This document shows positions 14,501 to 21,173 of a DNA stretch of 38,662 bases, in pieces; positions within the stretch are counted from its first letter, which is position 1, and each line of letters starts with the position of its first letter. The DNA lies in the NCBI GenBank assembly GCA_001464165.1, contig LNEX01000593.1:1-38662 (forward strand), given 5' to 3'. Source of the DNA: a bacterium Ga0077546 (lineage in GTDB: Bacteria; Cyanobacteriota; Vampirovibrionia; Obscuribacterales; Obscuribacteraceae). The position numbers and the translations under genes are program-made. The notes below the pieces were generated by a model. It made no database searches. It saw only the letters and a list, made by a program, of their open reading frames with translations, and was not told where the DNA came from.

Positions 14501-14881
14501 TTAGCGGCCCTTGGGCGCAGCTACCAACATGCTCTGAGGAAGACTGATTAATGACTGACCATTCGTGAACTCGATGCGGGAATCGTCGATGTGTTGACGT
14601 TCGACGCCGGTGAGTTCGAGGACGTGTTGCAGTGCTGCCAGAGGTGAGCCTTCGTGAGCGAGCAGTTCGATGAAGCGGCGGTTGCCTGCGAGAACTGTGC
14701 GAACGACGAAGTCACCAGGAAGCATGCTGTCGAGGTCGATGGTGAGTTTGACGCCCTGGGTCGGGAGGCAATCATCGATTTTCTCGACTTGGACGATGTT
14801 CTTGCTGGAGGCAAAAACACTGCTCTGAAGCTTGCCTTCTTGGAGAACGACGGAGACGACTTTCTTAGTTGAAGCCTTCAT
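14501..14881 (-). CDS. Hypothetical protein, first gene of the minus block
   Basis: 126 residues. The start is ATG 14881, nine bases after AAAGG; an in-frame GTG at 14890 is too close to it. It is mixed alpha/beta: KVVSVVLQEGKL, GVKLTIDLDSMLPGDFVV, RFIELLAHEGSPLAALQHVL. No known motif. Being first after the long control region, with the TTGACA promoter candidate about 240 bases upstream, it may set the expression of the block. A 202-base gap with a GGGAA/TTCCC hairpin separates it from the nuclease gene. Confidence 0.72.
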   Translation of the reverse strand: MKASTKKVVSVVLQEGKLQSSVFASSKNIVQVEKIDDCLPTQGVKLTIDLDSMLPGDFVVRTVLAGNRRFIELLAHEGSPLAALQHVLELTGVERQHIDDSRIEFTNGQSLISLPQSMLVAAPKGR

Positions 14882-15122
14882 GTTTGTCACCTTTCGGAAT
14901 GCTGCGCATTCCAGTTTTGAGAATTAAAAGCCCGTACTTCTGAACCAACAAATTCGACTTGAAGCCTGAAGCAACCTGAGACTAATACCCGATGCTGACC
15001 TAGTGGTGAGACGTGTCCTTTCTACGTGCTGTGCACGTGGTTGGTGGAAGGGGGGATAAATACTGGGCTTGGTCTTGGGTTGGTTTGGCTCTTTGGTTGA
15101 ATGAATTGGTTAGGTACGTGAG

Positions 15123-15151
15123 TTGATACTAATGAGAAAGTTTGATGTCAA
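15123..15151 (-). promoter_or_regulatory. Promoter candidate for the minus block
   Basis: Reading the minus strand, a perfect TTGACA (15151-15146), a 17-base spacer, then TATCAA (four of six positions of the -10 consensus). Initiation near 15116 would give a 5' leader of about 235 bases before the first gene at 14881. Confidence 0.4.
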
Positions 15152-15854
15152 GCAAGGATCTTCTTCTATTAATTACTTAGGTGGAATTCCGGGCAAAATC
15201 GTCCCTTCGCCATCTGTGTGACGGCTTCCAGTGCAGCCTGTACTGGCTTTTGGGGTATGCGATTTGATATTATTGGGGTAGTAAAGATATTTTTCTGAGA
15301 AGATTTCGATTGGCTTCTTATGCGGTTTCTACGTGTCTGCAGGCCGATCTACTATTGGCACGGGTGGCGCAAGCTTGTGGATTTCTCATTTTGCCCTGGG
15401 CAAATTGCATATGATTGATGGCGATGGCATGGGGCTTAAGCAAAGTAATTGCTTGTGATAACTGCGCCAGTTAGATCAGACTGCTTTGTAATTTCCGAAA
15501 AAGTCCTTTGCGAAAAGCTCGCGCAAGCTAAGCGAGAGTTAATGATAAATGCTTCACAAAGGCTGCCGGAAGTGTAAGAACCTTCAAATCGAAAATTCAA
15601 TTTTGTCTCTCAGATTGCAAATTTTTGATTTTTCGCTGGCAATATAAGCGGCAATTTAAATCGACTATTTATGGGGTAGCTAGCGCAGCTCTCAGTAGTA
15701 CCTGAAAGTGCCTAAAAATCATAGATGCGCGATGGCTCTTTACCAGTGTAAACACATGTAACGATGTTAGCTAGGAGTATCCCTTTTCTCCCAGTTACCT
15801 AGAGCTAATAAGCAACTTCCAAAGCAAGCTCCTCTTACATCTCCGATCTTTTAG

Positions 15855-15870
15855 TTGATCTTCTGATCAA
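15855..15870. promoter_or_regulatory. Dyad TTGATC-TTCT-GATCAA
   Basis: A perfect 6-bp inverted repeat around four bases, about 140 bases upstream of the first plus-strand gene. It may be an operator; nothing further supports it. Confidence 0.3.
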
Positions 15871-16006
15871 TTAGGAGTGGCAGGGCTGTCGGTTGGCGCT
15901 AGTTTCTAGGGTGGTTCAAGGGCTTCTTTCACTTTTGCAAGGAATCAATGGTCATATACAGCGAAAAACCGCTTCTCTACAGTCTTTTATCTCACAGGAG
16001 TCAAAC

Positions 16007-16606
16007 ATGTCTATCTCTTCAAAGACCCCCTGGAGTCAGTTGACCGGTCGTGACCTCTATCTGGCCATCGTCTGTTCTCCGGCTCTTCGCCTCGAGCGCA
16101 AGCAAGCCTATGCCAGAGAGCGTGCTCTCGTCAGCGGTCAGCTCAAGGTTCATACACCACGCAAGATCCTGCCCCGTCGCTCCAGAGAAATCTGGCACAT
16201 CAGCCCCTTGCTCGACTCTCCGCTGAGCAATTCGCTCGATGACGGCTCTGTCAGCTACTGCCTGCATCCTCACACTGGTCAACCCCTCGTGGTCATCGGC
16301 AGTTGCCTTGTCTACGACGGCGAGAGCAGCCACTTTCGTATGGTGCAGTTCAACAACGGCAAGGGCTCTGATTGGTCGAAGCAACCCAACATCATCGACG
16401 GCGAGGCTCATTTGGCTTGCGATGGCGGCACACTCGTGGCTATTTACCGCAAGGGCAAGTGCGTCTCTAGCAGTTTTGTCTCGACGGTGACCACCCACAG
16501 CTCTGGCTTGATGGCCATGATTTTCGCTCAGCCTGGTGCGCCGGACATTGTTCGTAGCAGCCATCATAGTGATTTGCGTCGCAAGTCAGGCAAGTCGCCA
16601 TCCTGA
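16007..16606 (+). CDS. Hypothetical protein, first gene of the plus block
   Basis: 199 residues. The start is ATG 16007 after CAGGAGTCAAAC; the frame is open upstream, but without a ribosome binding site. The N-terminal third is basic and helical (LERKQAYARERALVSG, RKILPRRSREIW). The rest is strand-rich (GQPLVVIGSCLVYDGE, HFRMVQFNNGKGSDW). No family is recognised. Its last 24 codons overlap, in another frame, the small gene 16536-16709. One of the two C-termini could be affected by an indel, but both frames look usable. Confidence 0.7.
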   Translation: MSISSKTPWSQLTGRDLYLAIVCSPALRLERKQAYARERALVSGQLKVHTPRKILPRRSREIWHISPLLDSPLSNSLDDGSVSYCLHPHTGQPLVVIGSCLVYDGESSHFRMVQFNNGKGSDWSKQPNIIDGEAHLACDGGTLVAIYRKGKCVSSSFVSTVTTHSSGLMAMIFAQPGAPDIVRSSHHSDLRRKSGKSPS

Positions 16607-16709
16607 ATCTGAGCCTCAACCGGAAGCTAAGCCTGAATCAGAGAAGGAGCAAGTTTTCTCAGGAAAATTCGAATCAACATCACCCACGGGTGAAAAGGGG
16701 GTCTCATGA
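16536..16709 (+). CDS. Hidden 57-residue protein with N-terminal hydrophobic anchor
   Basis: Starts at GTG 16536 inside the end of the 16007-16606 gene (+1 frame) and stops at 16709, sharing ATGA with the start of the next gene (16706). The translation begins MRRTLFVAAIIVICVASQ, a charged end plus hydrophobic core typical of a signal peptide or anchor. A Pro/Glu/Lys/Ser-rich tail follows (PESEPQPEAKPESEKEQ). The composition and the four-base overlap support a real, translationally coupled gene. No good ribosome binding site precedes the GTG, so the start is uncertain. Alternatively the tail belongs to the upstream gene through a frameshift. Confidence 0.5.
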   Translation: MRRTLFVAAIIVICVASQASRHPESEPQPEAKPESEKEQVFSGKFESTSPTGEKGVS

Positions 16710-16972
16710 GCAATCACGAACAACCTGACCAAACCCGAGTCAGGTCACGAGCAAGACTGCTGCAACAGCTGCAGTCTGTGGTCGTGGACCAACAGGGTCA
16801 TGAGCGACCTTACCTCGAACAGTACTTCGAGTGTGAACTACCCGATCATGCTCGGGCCTATGTCTACGAGCTGGTCGAGGTCGAGCAAGACGCGGCAGTG
16901 CCTGGTCAAAAGGCGTACCAAGTGGTGCGTTTGGCTGGCACTGTGATTTTTCGTCGCGGCACCGTGCATTAA
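16706..16972 (+). CDS. Small hypothetical protein
   Basis: 88 residues, start at ATG 16706 after AAGGGGGTCTC; it overlaps the preceding small frame by ATGA. It reads as a basic helix (RVRSRARLLQQLQSVVVDQQG) followed by a strand-rich part (HARAYVYELVEVEQ, YQVVRLAGTVIFRRGTV). No membrane segment. Family unknown. The tight spacing to the neighbours (28 bases to the next start) indicates one transcript. Confidence 0.7.
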   Translation: MSNHEQPDQTRVRSRARLLQQLQSVVVDQQGHERPYLEQYFECELPDHARAYVYELVEVEQDAAVPGQKAYQVVRLAGTVIFRRGTVH

Positions 16973-17000
16973 CGGCGTCGCTAACCCTTTAGGAGAATGG

Positions 17001-17216
17001 ATGCTCTACATCGTTGAATTTTGCATCGTCGTCTGTGTGCTGATTGGACTTGCGCTTTACGGCGTCTTTCTGATCAGCCCCGCGGTCAGTGTGGTGGCAG
17101 CTCTGCTGCTGGCATACTGGCTTTTCAAAAACGAGGCCCGTGGTGGCCTTGCCATCCTCGGTGCCAGCTATGGTCTGCCGGCGCTGATAACCATTGGTGT
17201 GCAACTGGCACACTGA
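17001..17216 (+). CDS. Small membrane protein
   Basis: 71 residues, start at ATG 17001 after AGGAGAATGG. Two strong hydrophobic helices (about residues 3-25 and 29-44) are followed by a weaker third (about 50-68), broken by KNEARGG. Two or three membrane spans are predicted. No known family. It lies within a run of small genes (16706-17493) with gaps below 30 bases. Confidence 0.7.
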   Translation: MLYIVEFCIVVCVLIGLALYGVFLISPAVSVVAALLLAYWLFKNEARGGLAILGASYGLPALITIGVQLAH

Positions 17217-17229
17217 GTGAAAGGACCCA

Positions 17230-17493
17230 ATGTCAGGAAATGACAAACCAAGACCCACTGAAACTGCCGAGGTTGTCTGCGAAGACGGTCTTTGCAGTGT
17301 AGCTCGACCTCTGGTTGGTGCGAAGTCGACACGTCCGCTGAGGATGCTCGGCATCGCTGCTGTTGACCAAGGGCGTGTGCCAGAGAGCGCATCCAGCAAT
17401 ACTGGTGGTTCGTCGGCGCCCTCAAAGCGCCCCTTCTTGGTTGACTTGCTGCATGGCAATGTCGACCTGGAACGCTTCTTCAAAGACGAGTAG
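17230..17493 (+). CDS. Small hypothetical protein, probably disordered
   Basis: 87 residues, start at ATG 17230 after AAAGGACCCA, 13 bases after the membrane protein. It is low in hydrophobic residues and rich in Pro, Ser and charged residues, with one CEDGLC pair and an acidic end (HGNVDLERFFKDE). No structured domain is evident. Its 155-base downstream gap contains a TCTGAAGCG/CGCTTCAGA stem (17577-17616). Confidence 0.65.
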   Translation: MSGNDKPRPTETAEVVCEDGLCSVARPLVGAKSTRPLRMLGIAAVDQGRVPESASSNTGGSSAPSKRPFLVDLLHGNVDLERFFKDE

Positions 17494-17576
17494 AAGCAAC
17501 GGCAGGTAAAGTCACAAACTTTGCTGCTAGCTGATACTCAATCGGGCAAACCCTAGCTCGGTTGTTTATCCAAGAG

Positions 17577-17616
17577 TCTGAAGCGTTGCCGATGCGGAGC
17601 TGACGCGCGCTTCAGA
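17577..17616. repeat. 9-bp inverted repeat with a large loop
   Basis: TCTGAAGCG and CGCTTCAGA are separated by 22 bases, upstream of the 17649 gene. It could be an mRNA leader stem or part of an operator. Confidence 0.4.
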
Positions 17617-17648
17617 GAGAACAAAATTTACTTAAACTGGAATACATC

Positions 17649-18116
17649 ATGGACATGATCATCGCCGAACTGCACGAAGAGTCGAAAGCCCTGCGCACCC
17701 GCGCCCGTATCGCCCTGCTCGCCGCCAAGCGGTTGGAGGGTGACGAGACCGCGCTTTCGGTCAAGGACGAAGCCGCCGTCACGGCTCTTTTCAGTGCCAA
17801 AGGTCTGGCCAACGAACTGAGTGCGCTGCGCTTGCTTGCCGTCAAGCTGAAGATGGACGTGCGCGCCAATCAGATGTCGTACCCGACGGAGGCTGCTCTG
17901 CACCGTCGGCTCAGCCGTGCCTGCGAACTCTCTTCGATGGCCATCGAAGCAGAAGCGCGCATCTTGCGAATCGCCGAAGGCGAGAGCAAGATGTTCATTG
18001 CTCTCGAGGCCGAGTCGAGAGCCTTCAAGCTCGAGGCCGAAGCCCACCTGGAGAGCGCCAGCGCCTCCGAACGCTCCCTGCTGAACAGCAGCAAGGGCGC
18101 CGGTAAGGGCAAGTAA
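17649..18116 (+). CDS. All-helical hypothetical protein
   Basis: 155 residues, start at ATG 17649 with only a weak upstream purine stretch. Nearly the whole chain is predicted helical: Ala/Leu/Glu/Arg-rich with no proline runs, including heptad-like stretches (LHEESKALRTRARIALLAAKR) and EAEARILRIAEGESKMF. The C-terminus SSKGAGKGK is a short basic tail. A coiled-coil bundle is likely. It resembles in style, not in sequence, the helical 33048-34103 product. Function unknown. Confidence 0.7.
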   Translation: MDMIIAELHEESKALRTRARIALLAAKRLEGDETALSVKDEAAVTALFSAKGLANELSALRLLAVKLKMDVRANQMSYPTEAALHRRLSRACELSSMAIEAEARILRIAEGESKMFIALEAESRAFKLEAEAHLESASASERSLLNSSKGAGKGK

Positions 18117-18212
18117 GCAGGCCAGATAACGTCAGCAAGAAAGTGCAAGTCGGTCGGCTTTTCGCTGATTGGCTTGTGAAGGTTCTAAAGGCTATGGAAC
18201 CAGCATTTGGTC

Positions 18213-18234
18213 AGTGCATTCTTTGGGATGCACT
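18213..18234 (+). terminator. Hairpin AGTGCAT/ATGCACT
   Basis: A perfect 7-bp stem with an eight-base loop followed by GTTCCTTCC, after the 17649-18116 gene. Weak terminator or leader stem. Confidence 0.4.
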
Positions 18235-18281
18235 GTTCCTTCCAAAACTCAACTGCAACACAAACAAGAAAAGAGGCGTAA

Positions 18282-18863
18282 ATGCGTCTGTTCAATGGCA
18301 CATCGCTCGGTGTGCAAATCGTCGACAACGGCTTTCTGCTGTGCGGCGACCAGAAGGTCGAATTCGAACCTTCGCTCTACACCACTCGTGGTGCAACCTT
18401 CGGCAACAGCCTGATGTTCGCCCAGCTCGTTCGTGGGCTCGATGGCATTTATCGGCTGCGTGGTTGCCCGGTTGATTCCCATCAGATCAGCGCCATGGAA
18501 GCGCTGATTCTGCTCAACATCAAGGTCGCGCCCGATGGCAAGGTCACCTACCCTGCCGACAGCTTCGGCGCCAAGGTGGCTCTGGCTCAGCGTATCCCCC
18601 GCAAGCCGCGCAGTCTCGAAGCACCTGAGTTTCATGCTCTGGTGGTGCTCAAGCCAGGTCATGAGATCGAACTGACCGATACCTACATGGTCTCGGATCC
18701 CCGCCAGCTGACTGCGGTCGCCAAGACTGCCAAGCGAGCAGGTTCCGGCAGAAAGGTCGTCCAGCCGGCTCTTCACACCTCGCCCTTCGCACAGGTCGAG
18801 CGCATCTGCAAGACCCGCATTGTCTTCGACGGCAAGGCGGTGACTATCTCTTCGACCAACTAG
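18282..18863 (+). CDS. FNGT-type hypothetical protein, copy 1
   Basis: 193 residues, start at ATG 18282 after AAGAGGCGTAA. It starts MRLFNGTSLGVQIVDNGF and ends KTRIVFDGKAVTIS. The next gene starts MKIFHGTTYGVEMADEST and ends RVHVSYDGNSVKVE, and both have a central (V/L)LKPG..IE(L/V)..(T/S)Y segment. They are therefore paralogues. The predicted fold is mainly beta. No enzyme motif is visible. A distant third member may be the 32252-32752 product (MHKIFNGELYQV). Confidence 0.72.
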   Translation: MRLFNGTSLGVQIVDNGFLLCGDQKVEFEPSLYTTRGATFGNSLMFAQLVRGLDGIYRLRGCPVDSHQISAMEALILLNIKVAPDGKVTYPADSFGAKVALAQRIPRKPRSLEAPEFHALVVLKPGHEIELTDTYMVSDPRQLTAVAKTAKRAGSGRKVVQPALHTSPFAQVERICKTRIVFDGKAVTISSTN

Positions 18864-18931
18864 CTGCCTGCAGCTCTGGTCTGGTTTCTGATTAACAACG
18901 TCAACAAACAGTCTTCGGAAGGAGAACTAAA

Positions 18932-19498
18932 ATGAAAATTTTTCACGGTACCACATACGGCGTGGAAATGGCTGATGAATCCACTCTCTGGGTTGGCCAC
19001 CGCAAATATCCTGTCGACTCCTCGGCCTTGAGTGGCCTGGTCGACGGTCGGCTCTGCCGGGCTGCTGTCAGCCAGGTTGGCGACGACTTCGTGTTCAGCG
19101 CTGAAGGCGCGAAGAGCAACAAGTCGTTCGCTCACAGCGATCAGGCTGCGGTCGTCTTCTTCGACTGTCCCTTGGTCAACTCCGAGCCCTTCTCGATTCG
19201 CCCTGTGCGCGGCGACTGCCGTGCTCTGCTGGCTGAGACCGAGACCTACATGATCTCGTCTGGCGGCGTCTCGCCAGGCGCTGCCATCCTCACTCGCTGC
19301 CAGGGCCTGCTGCTGATGGAGCCTGGCTCCTGCATCGAGGTCAAGGAGAGCTATCGCCGTTTCCCCGTGCTCGACTGGATCGACCATTGGCGCGGCGTGC
19401 ACTCGGGTACCACCCGCTTCGTCTTGCGTGTTCACGTCTCTTACGACGGCAATTCGGTGAAAGTCGAAAAGCAGCCGGTGGAGCGCGTGATCAGCTAG
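18932..19498 (+). CDS. FNGT-type hypothetical protein, copy 2
   Basis: 188 residues, start at ATG 18932 after GGAAGGAGAACTAAA. It is a paralogue of the 18282-18863 product with the same opening (MKIFHGTTYGV), the same middle (LLLMEPGSCIEVKESY) and a beta-strand end with SYDG. Several Cys are present but not paired in a known motif. The stop is 12 bases before the M50-like protease gene, so the two are co-transcribed. The pair may be secretion-independent binding proteins; no function can be assigned. Confidence 0.72.
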   Translation: MKIFHGTTYGVEMADESTLWVGHRKYPVDSSALSGLVDGRLCRAAVSQVGDDFVFSAEGAKSNKSFAHSDQAAVVFFDCPLVNSEPFSIRPVRGDCRALLAETETYMISSGGVSPGAAILTRCQGLLLMEPGSCIEVKESYRRFPVLDWIDHWRGVHSGTTRFVLRVHVSYDGNSVKVEKQPVERVIS

Positions 19499-19510
19499 CT
19501 AGGAGTCTCA

Positions 19511-20257
19511 ATGACCATTGAATCAACGAAGCCAGCAAAGGCTTCGATATTCTGGCTCTGCGCAGCGGCCCTGCTCAGCCTTGTGCTGATGCAGGAGCCT
19601 TCTCTGCGCTATCTGTTGGTGCCTCTCGAGCTGCTCGACACGACGCTGCACGAGATGGGGCATGCTATCTTCTGCATCGCTACTGGTGGCACAGTGCATG
19701 GTCTCACCATTGTCAGCGATGGTGAAGGGCATGCTGGGCTGACCATGACCACAGGGGGAATGCCGTTTGTCTTCAATCAAACTGGCTATCTCGGCACCAC
19801 TCTCTTTGGTTGTCTCATGATTGCCCTTGGTCGCAGTAGAGCTGCTGCTCGGGCCACTTTGATCGGTCTGGGCATTTTGATTGCTGTGGCTTGTTTCGTC
19901 TGGATTACCCAGACCTTCGGGTTGGCTGGTCGTGTTGGTCAGGCTGCTGGCAGCTTCTTCGTTGGCCTGGCTTTGGCGTCGGCATTGATATTTGCTGGTG
20001 CAAAGTTTAGCGATCGCTGGGCGCAAATTGTGCTGCTCTTTCTTGGTGTGCACATCGGCATCAATGCTCTGACAGACATCATTTGGCTGAGCAAACTTTC
20101 GCTTGGTCTAGTCGGTGCGCACTCGTTCACAGATGCCACCAACATGGCACAGTTGACTGGCTTCCCTGCGGCGTTCTGGAGCTTGCTCTGGGGGCTTCTG
20201 TCGGTGGTCATGCTCTTTGCCACAGTGAAGCTGGCCTACACGAATAGCGACGATTAA
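19511..20257 (+). CDS. M50-like integral membrane metalloprotease
   Basis: 248 residues, start at ATG 19511 after TAGGAGTCTCA. The zinc motif HEMGH (His47, Glu48, His51) lies just after the first membrane helix, followed by a GG turn (IATGGTVHG) as in the M50B/DUF-type site-2 protease relatives. About six further hydrophobic helices follow, and a GNxxD-like partner may be NQTGYLG..FG or NALTDI. Site-2 proteases cut substrates inside the membrane, often in signalling. The M50B branch is poorly characterised and may be inactive or a chaperone. Its neighbours give no clear substrate. Confidence 0.82.
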   Translation: MTIESTKPAKASIFWLCAAALLSLVLMQEPSLRYLLVPLELLDTTLHEMGHAIFCIATGGTVHGLTIVSDGEGHAGLTMTTGGMPFVFNQTGYLGTTLFGCLMIALGRSRAAARATLIGLGILIAVACFVWITQTFGLAGRVGQAAGSFFVGLALASALIFAGAKFSDRWAQIVLLFLGVHIGINALTDIIWLSKLSLGLVGAHSFTDATNMAQLTGFPAAFWSLLWGLLSVVMLFATVKLAYTNSDD

Positions 20258-20262
20258 CGTCT

Positions 20263-20303
20263 AGGCTAGGTCATACATCAGGCAGAAATATTTGACCTAG
20301 CCT
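20263..20303 (+). terminator. 11-bp hairpin after the M50-like gene
   Basis: AGGCTAGGTCA and TGACCTAGCCT pair perfectly over a 19-base loop and are followed by CTTTCTTT. This fits a terminator or an mRNA 3'-end stem. Confidence 0.6.
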
Positions 20304-20340
20304 CTTTCTTTACCCTCAAACCTTAGCTTTGGAGGCCACA

Positions 20341-20865
20341 ATGAACATTGGCAATCAAATGCGAGAACTCCGTGACTTCATCCTCTACCGCATTCCGGCC
20401 ACCCTCGCGGCACCGGTGCTGGTGGCGATTATGGAGGGTGATCTCGGTCGCCTGGAGGCCATCAACAAGATCATCATCAATCTGAAGGGCGACGCTCTTC
20501 AGGAGGCCGTCAACGAACTGAATCAGGCTATGCGTGACCTCGGTCTGCGTCGCTCTGATTTCTTCACTGCCGACCGGCGCGACGACATGTGGTTCAGCTT
20601 CGCTGCTCTGCCGCATGGGAGCTACCGTCACGGCCAGGGTACGCTGCACGTTCACGCGCTCAACGGTGAGGGCGAACTCATTGTTCTCTCTCCCGGTGCT
20701 CGTCGCTTCGGCGCTGAGCTGGCCACCGAGGCTGTTATGCTGAAATCGACTGACCGCGGCGTCACGGTGGAGTCTGTCGGCGGTGCCGAGGCTCTAGCGC
20801 GGATTCGCTCTCTGCTCGCTGTTGCCATCGCCGAGCGTGCTGCCGCTGAAGGAGCCATGCACTAG
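20341..20865 (+). CDS. Hypothetical protein
   Basis: 174 residues, start at ATG 20341 after GGAGGCCACA. The N-terminal 75 residues are helical (LRDFILYRIPATLAAPVLVA, EAVNELNQAMRDLGL). A beta-rich middle (GTLHVHALNGEGELIVLSPG) and a C-terminal Ala/Arg/Glu helix follow. No recognised family. It sits between two terminators, so it may have its own promoter in the 80-base gap; none is obvious. Confidence 0.72.
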   Translation: MNIGNQMRELRDFILYRIPATLAAPVLVAIMEGDLGRLEAINKIIINLKGDALQEAVNELNQAMRDLGLRRSDFFTADRRDDMWFSFAALPHGSYRHGQGTLHVHALNGEGELIVLSPGARRFGAELATEAVMLKSTDRGVTVESVGGAEALARIRSLLAVAIAERAAAEGAMH

Positions 20866-21173
20866 CATCGGTTACTGCGCTTCAATAAAAACAATTAGGA
20901 ATTGCCATTGCCTTATCTTGTCTCTTGAAAGCAGGCGAGCAAATGCTCGTCTGCTTTTTTTCCTTTATATTATTTTGTTCTGGATTATGCTTTCATATAG
21001 TAGAAATCTTCTGCGCTTTAATGTGTTGTGATCAACTATGCGACAGGGTAGGTTGGCTTTTCCCTTTTCTTGGCTAGTAAAGCGGTATGGCCGCCAAACC
21101 AAAATCAAATCAGGTATTATTGTGCGCTAATTAGATTTATTCTCAGGCGAGCGCAGCGGAGACCGATAGCTTA
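20866..21173. other. Intergenic region with block boundary
   Basis: 308 bases holding the terminator at 20930-20961 and then about 210 AT-rich bases upstream of the synthase-like gene. No gene or clear promoter hexamer pair was seen. It is also the place where codon style changes from C/G-ending to T/A-ending. Confidence 0.5.
20930..20961 (+). terminator. Rho-independent terminator
   Basis: An 11-bp stem AGCAGGCGAGC/GCTCGTCTGCT (one G-U pair on the plus strand), loop AAAT, then seven Ts. It closes the plus block that starts at 16007. Confidence 0.85.

Larger units (their letters stand above)
14882..16006. other. AT-rich divergent control region without a gene
   Basis: 1.1 kb between the start of the minus block and the start of the plus block. 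No open frame has codon bias or a ribosome binding site. It holds a TTGACA-N17-TATCAA promoter candidate on the minus strand (15123-15151), a TTGATC-TTCT-GATCAA dyad (15855-15870), and several small CTAG-containing dyads. Its base composition is like the T/A-rich genes, not like the C/G-rich blocks on each side. Confidence 0.6.

Noticed and set aside
1131..14881. Prophage or jumbo-phage segment
   Set aside because: Small packed genes and Pth/RimI-like enzymes are suggestive, but no capsid, tail, portal, terminase, polymerase or integrase could be recognised.
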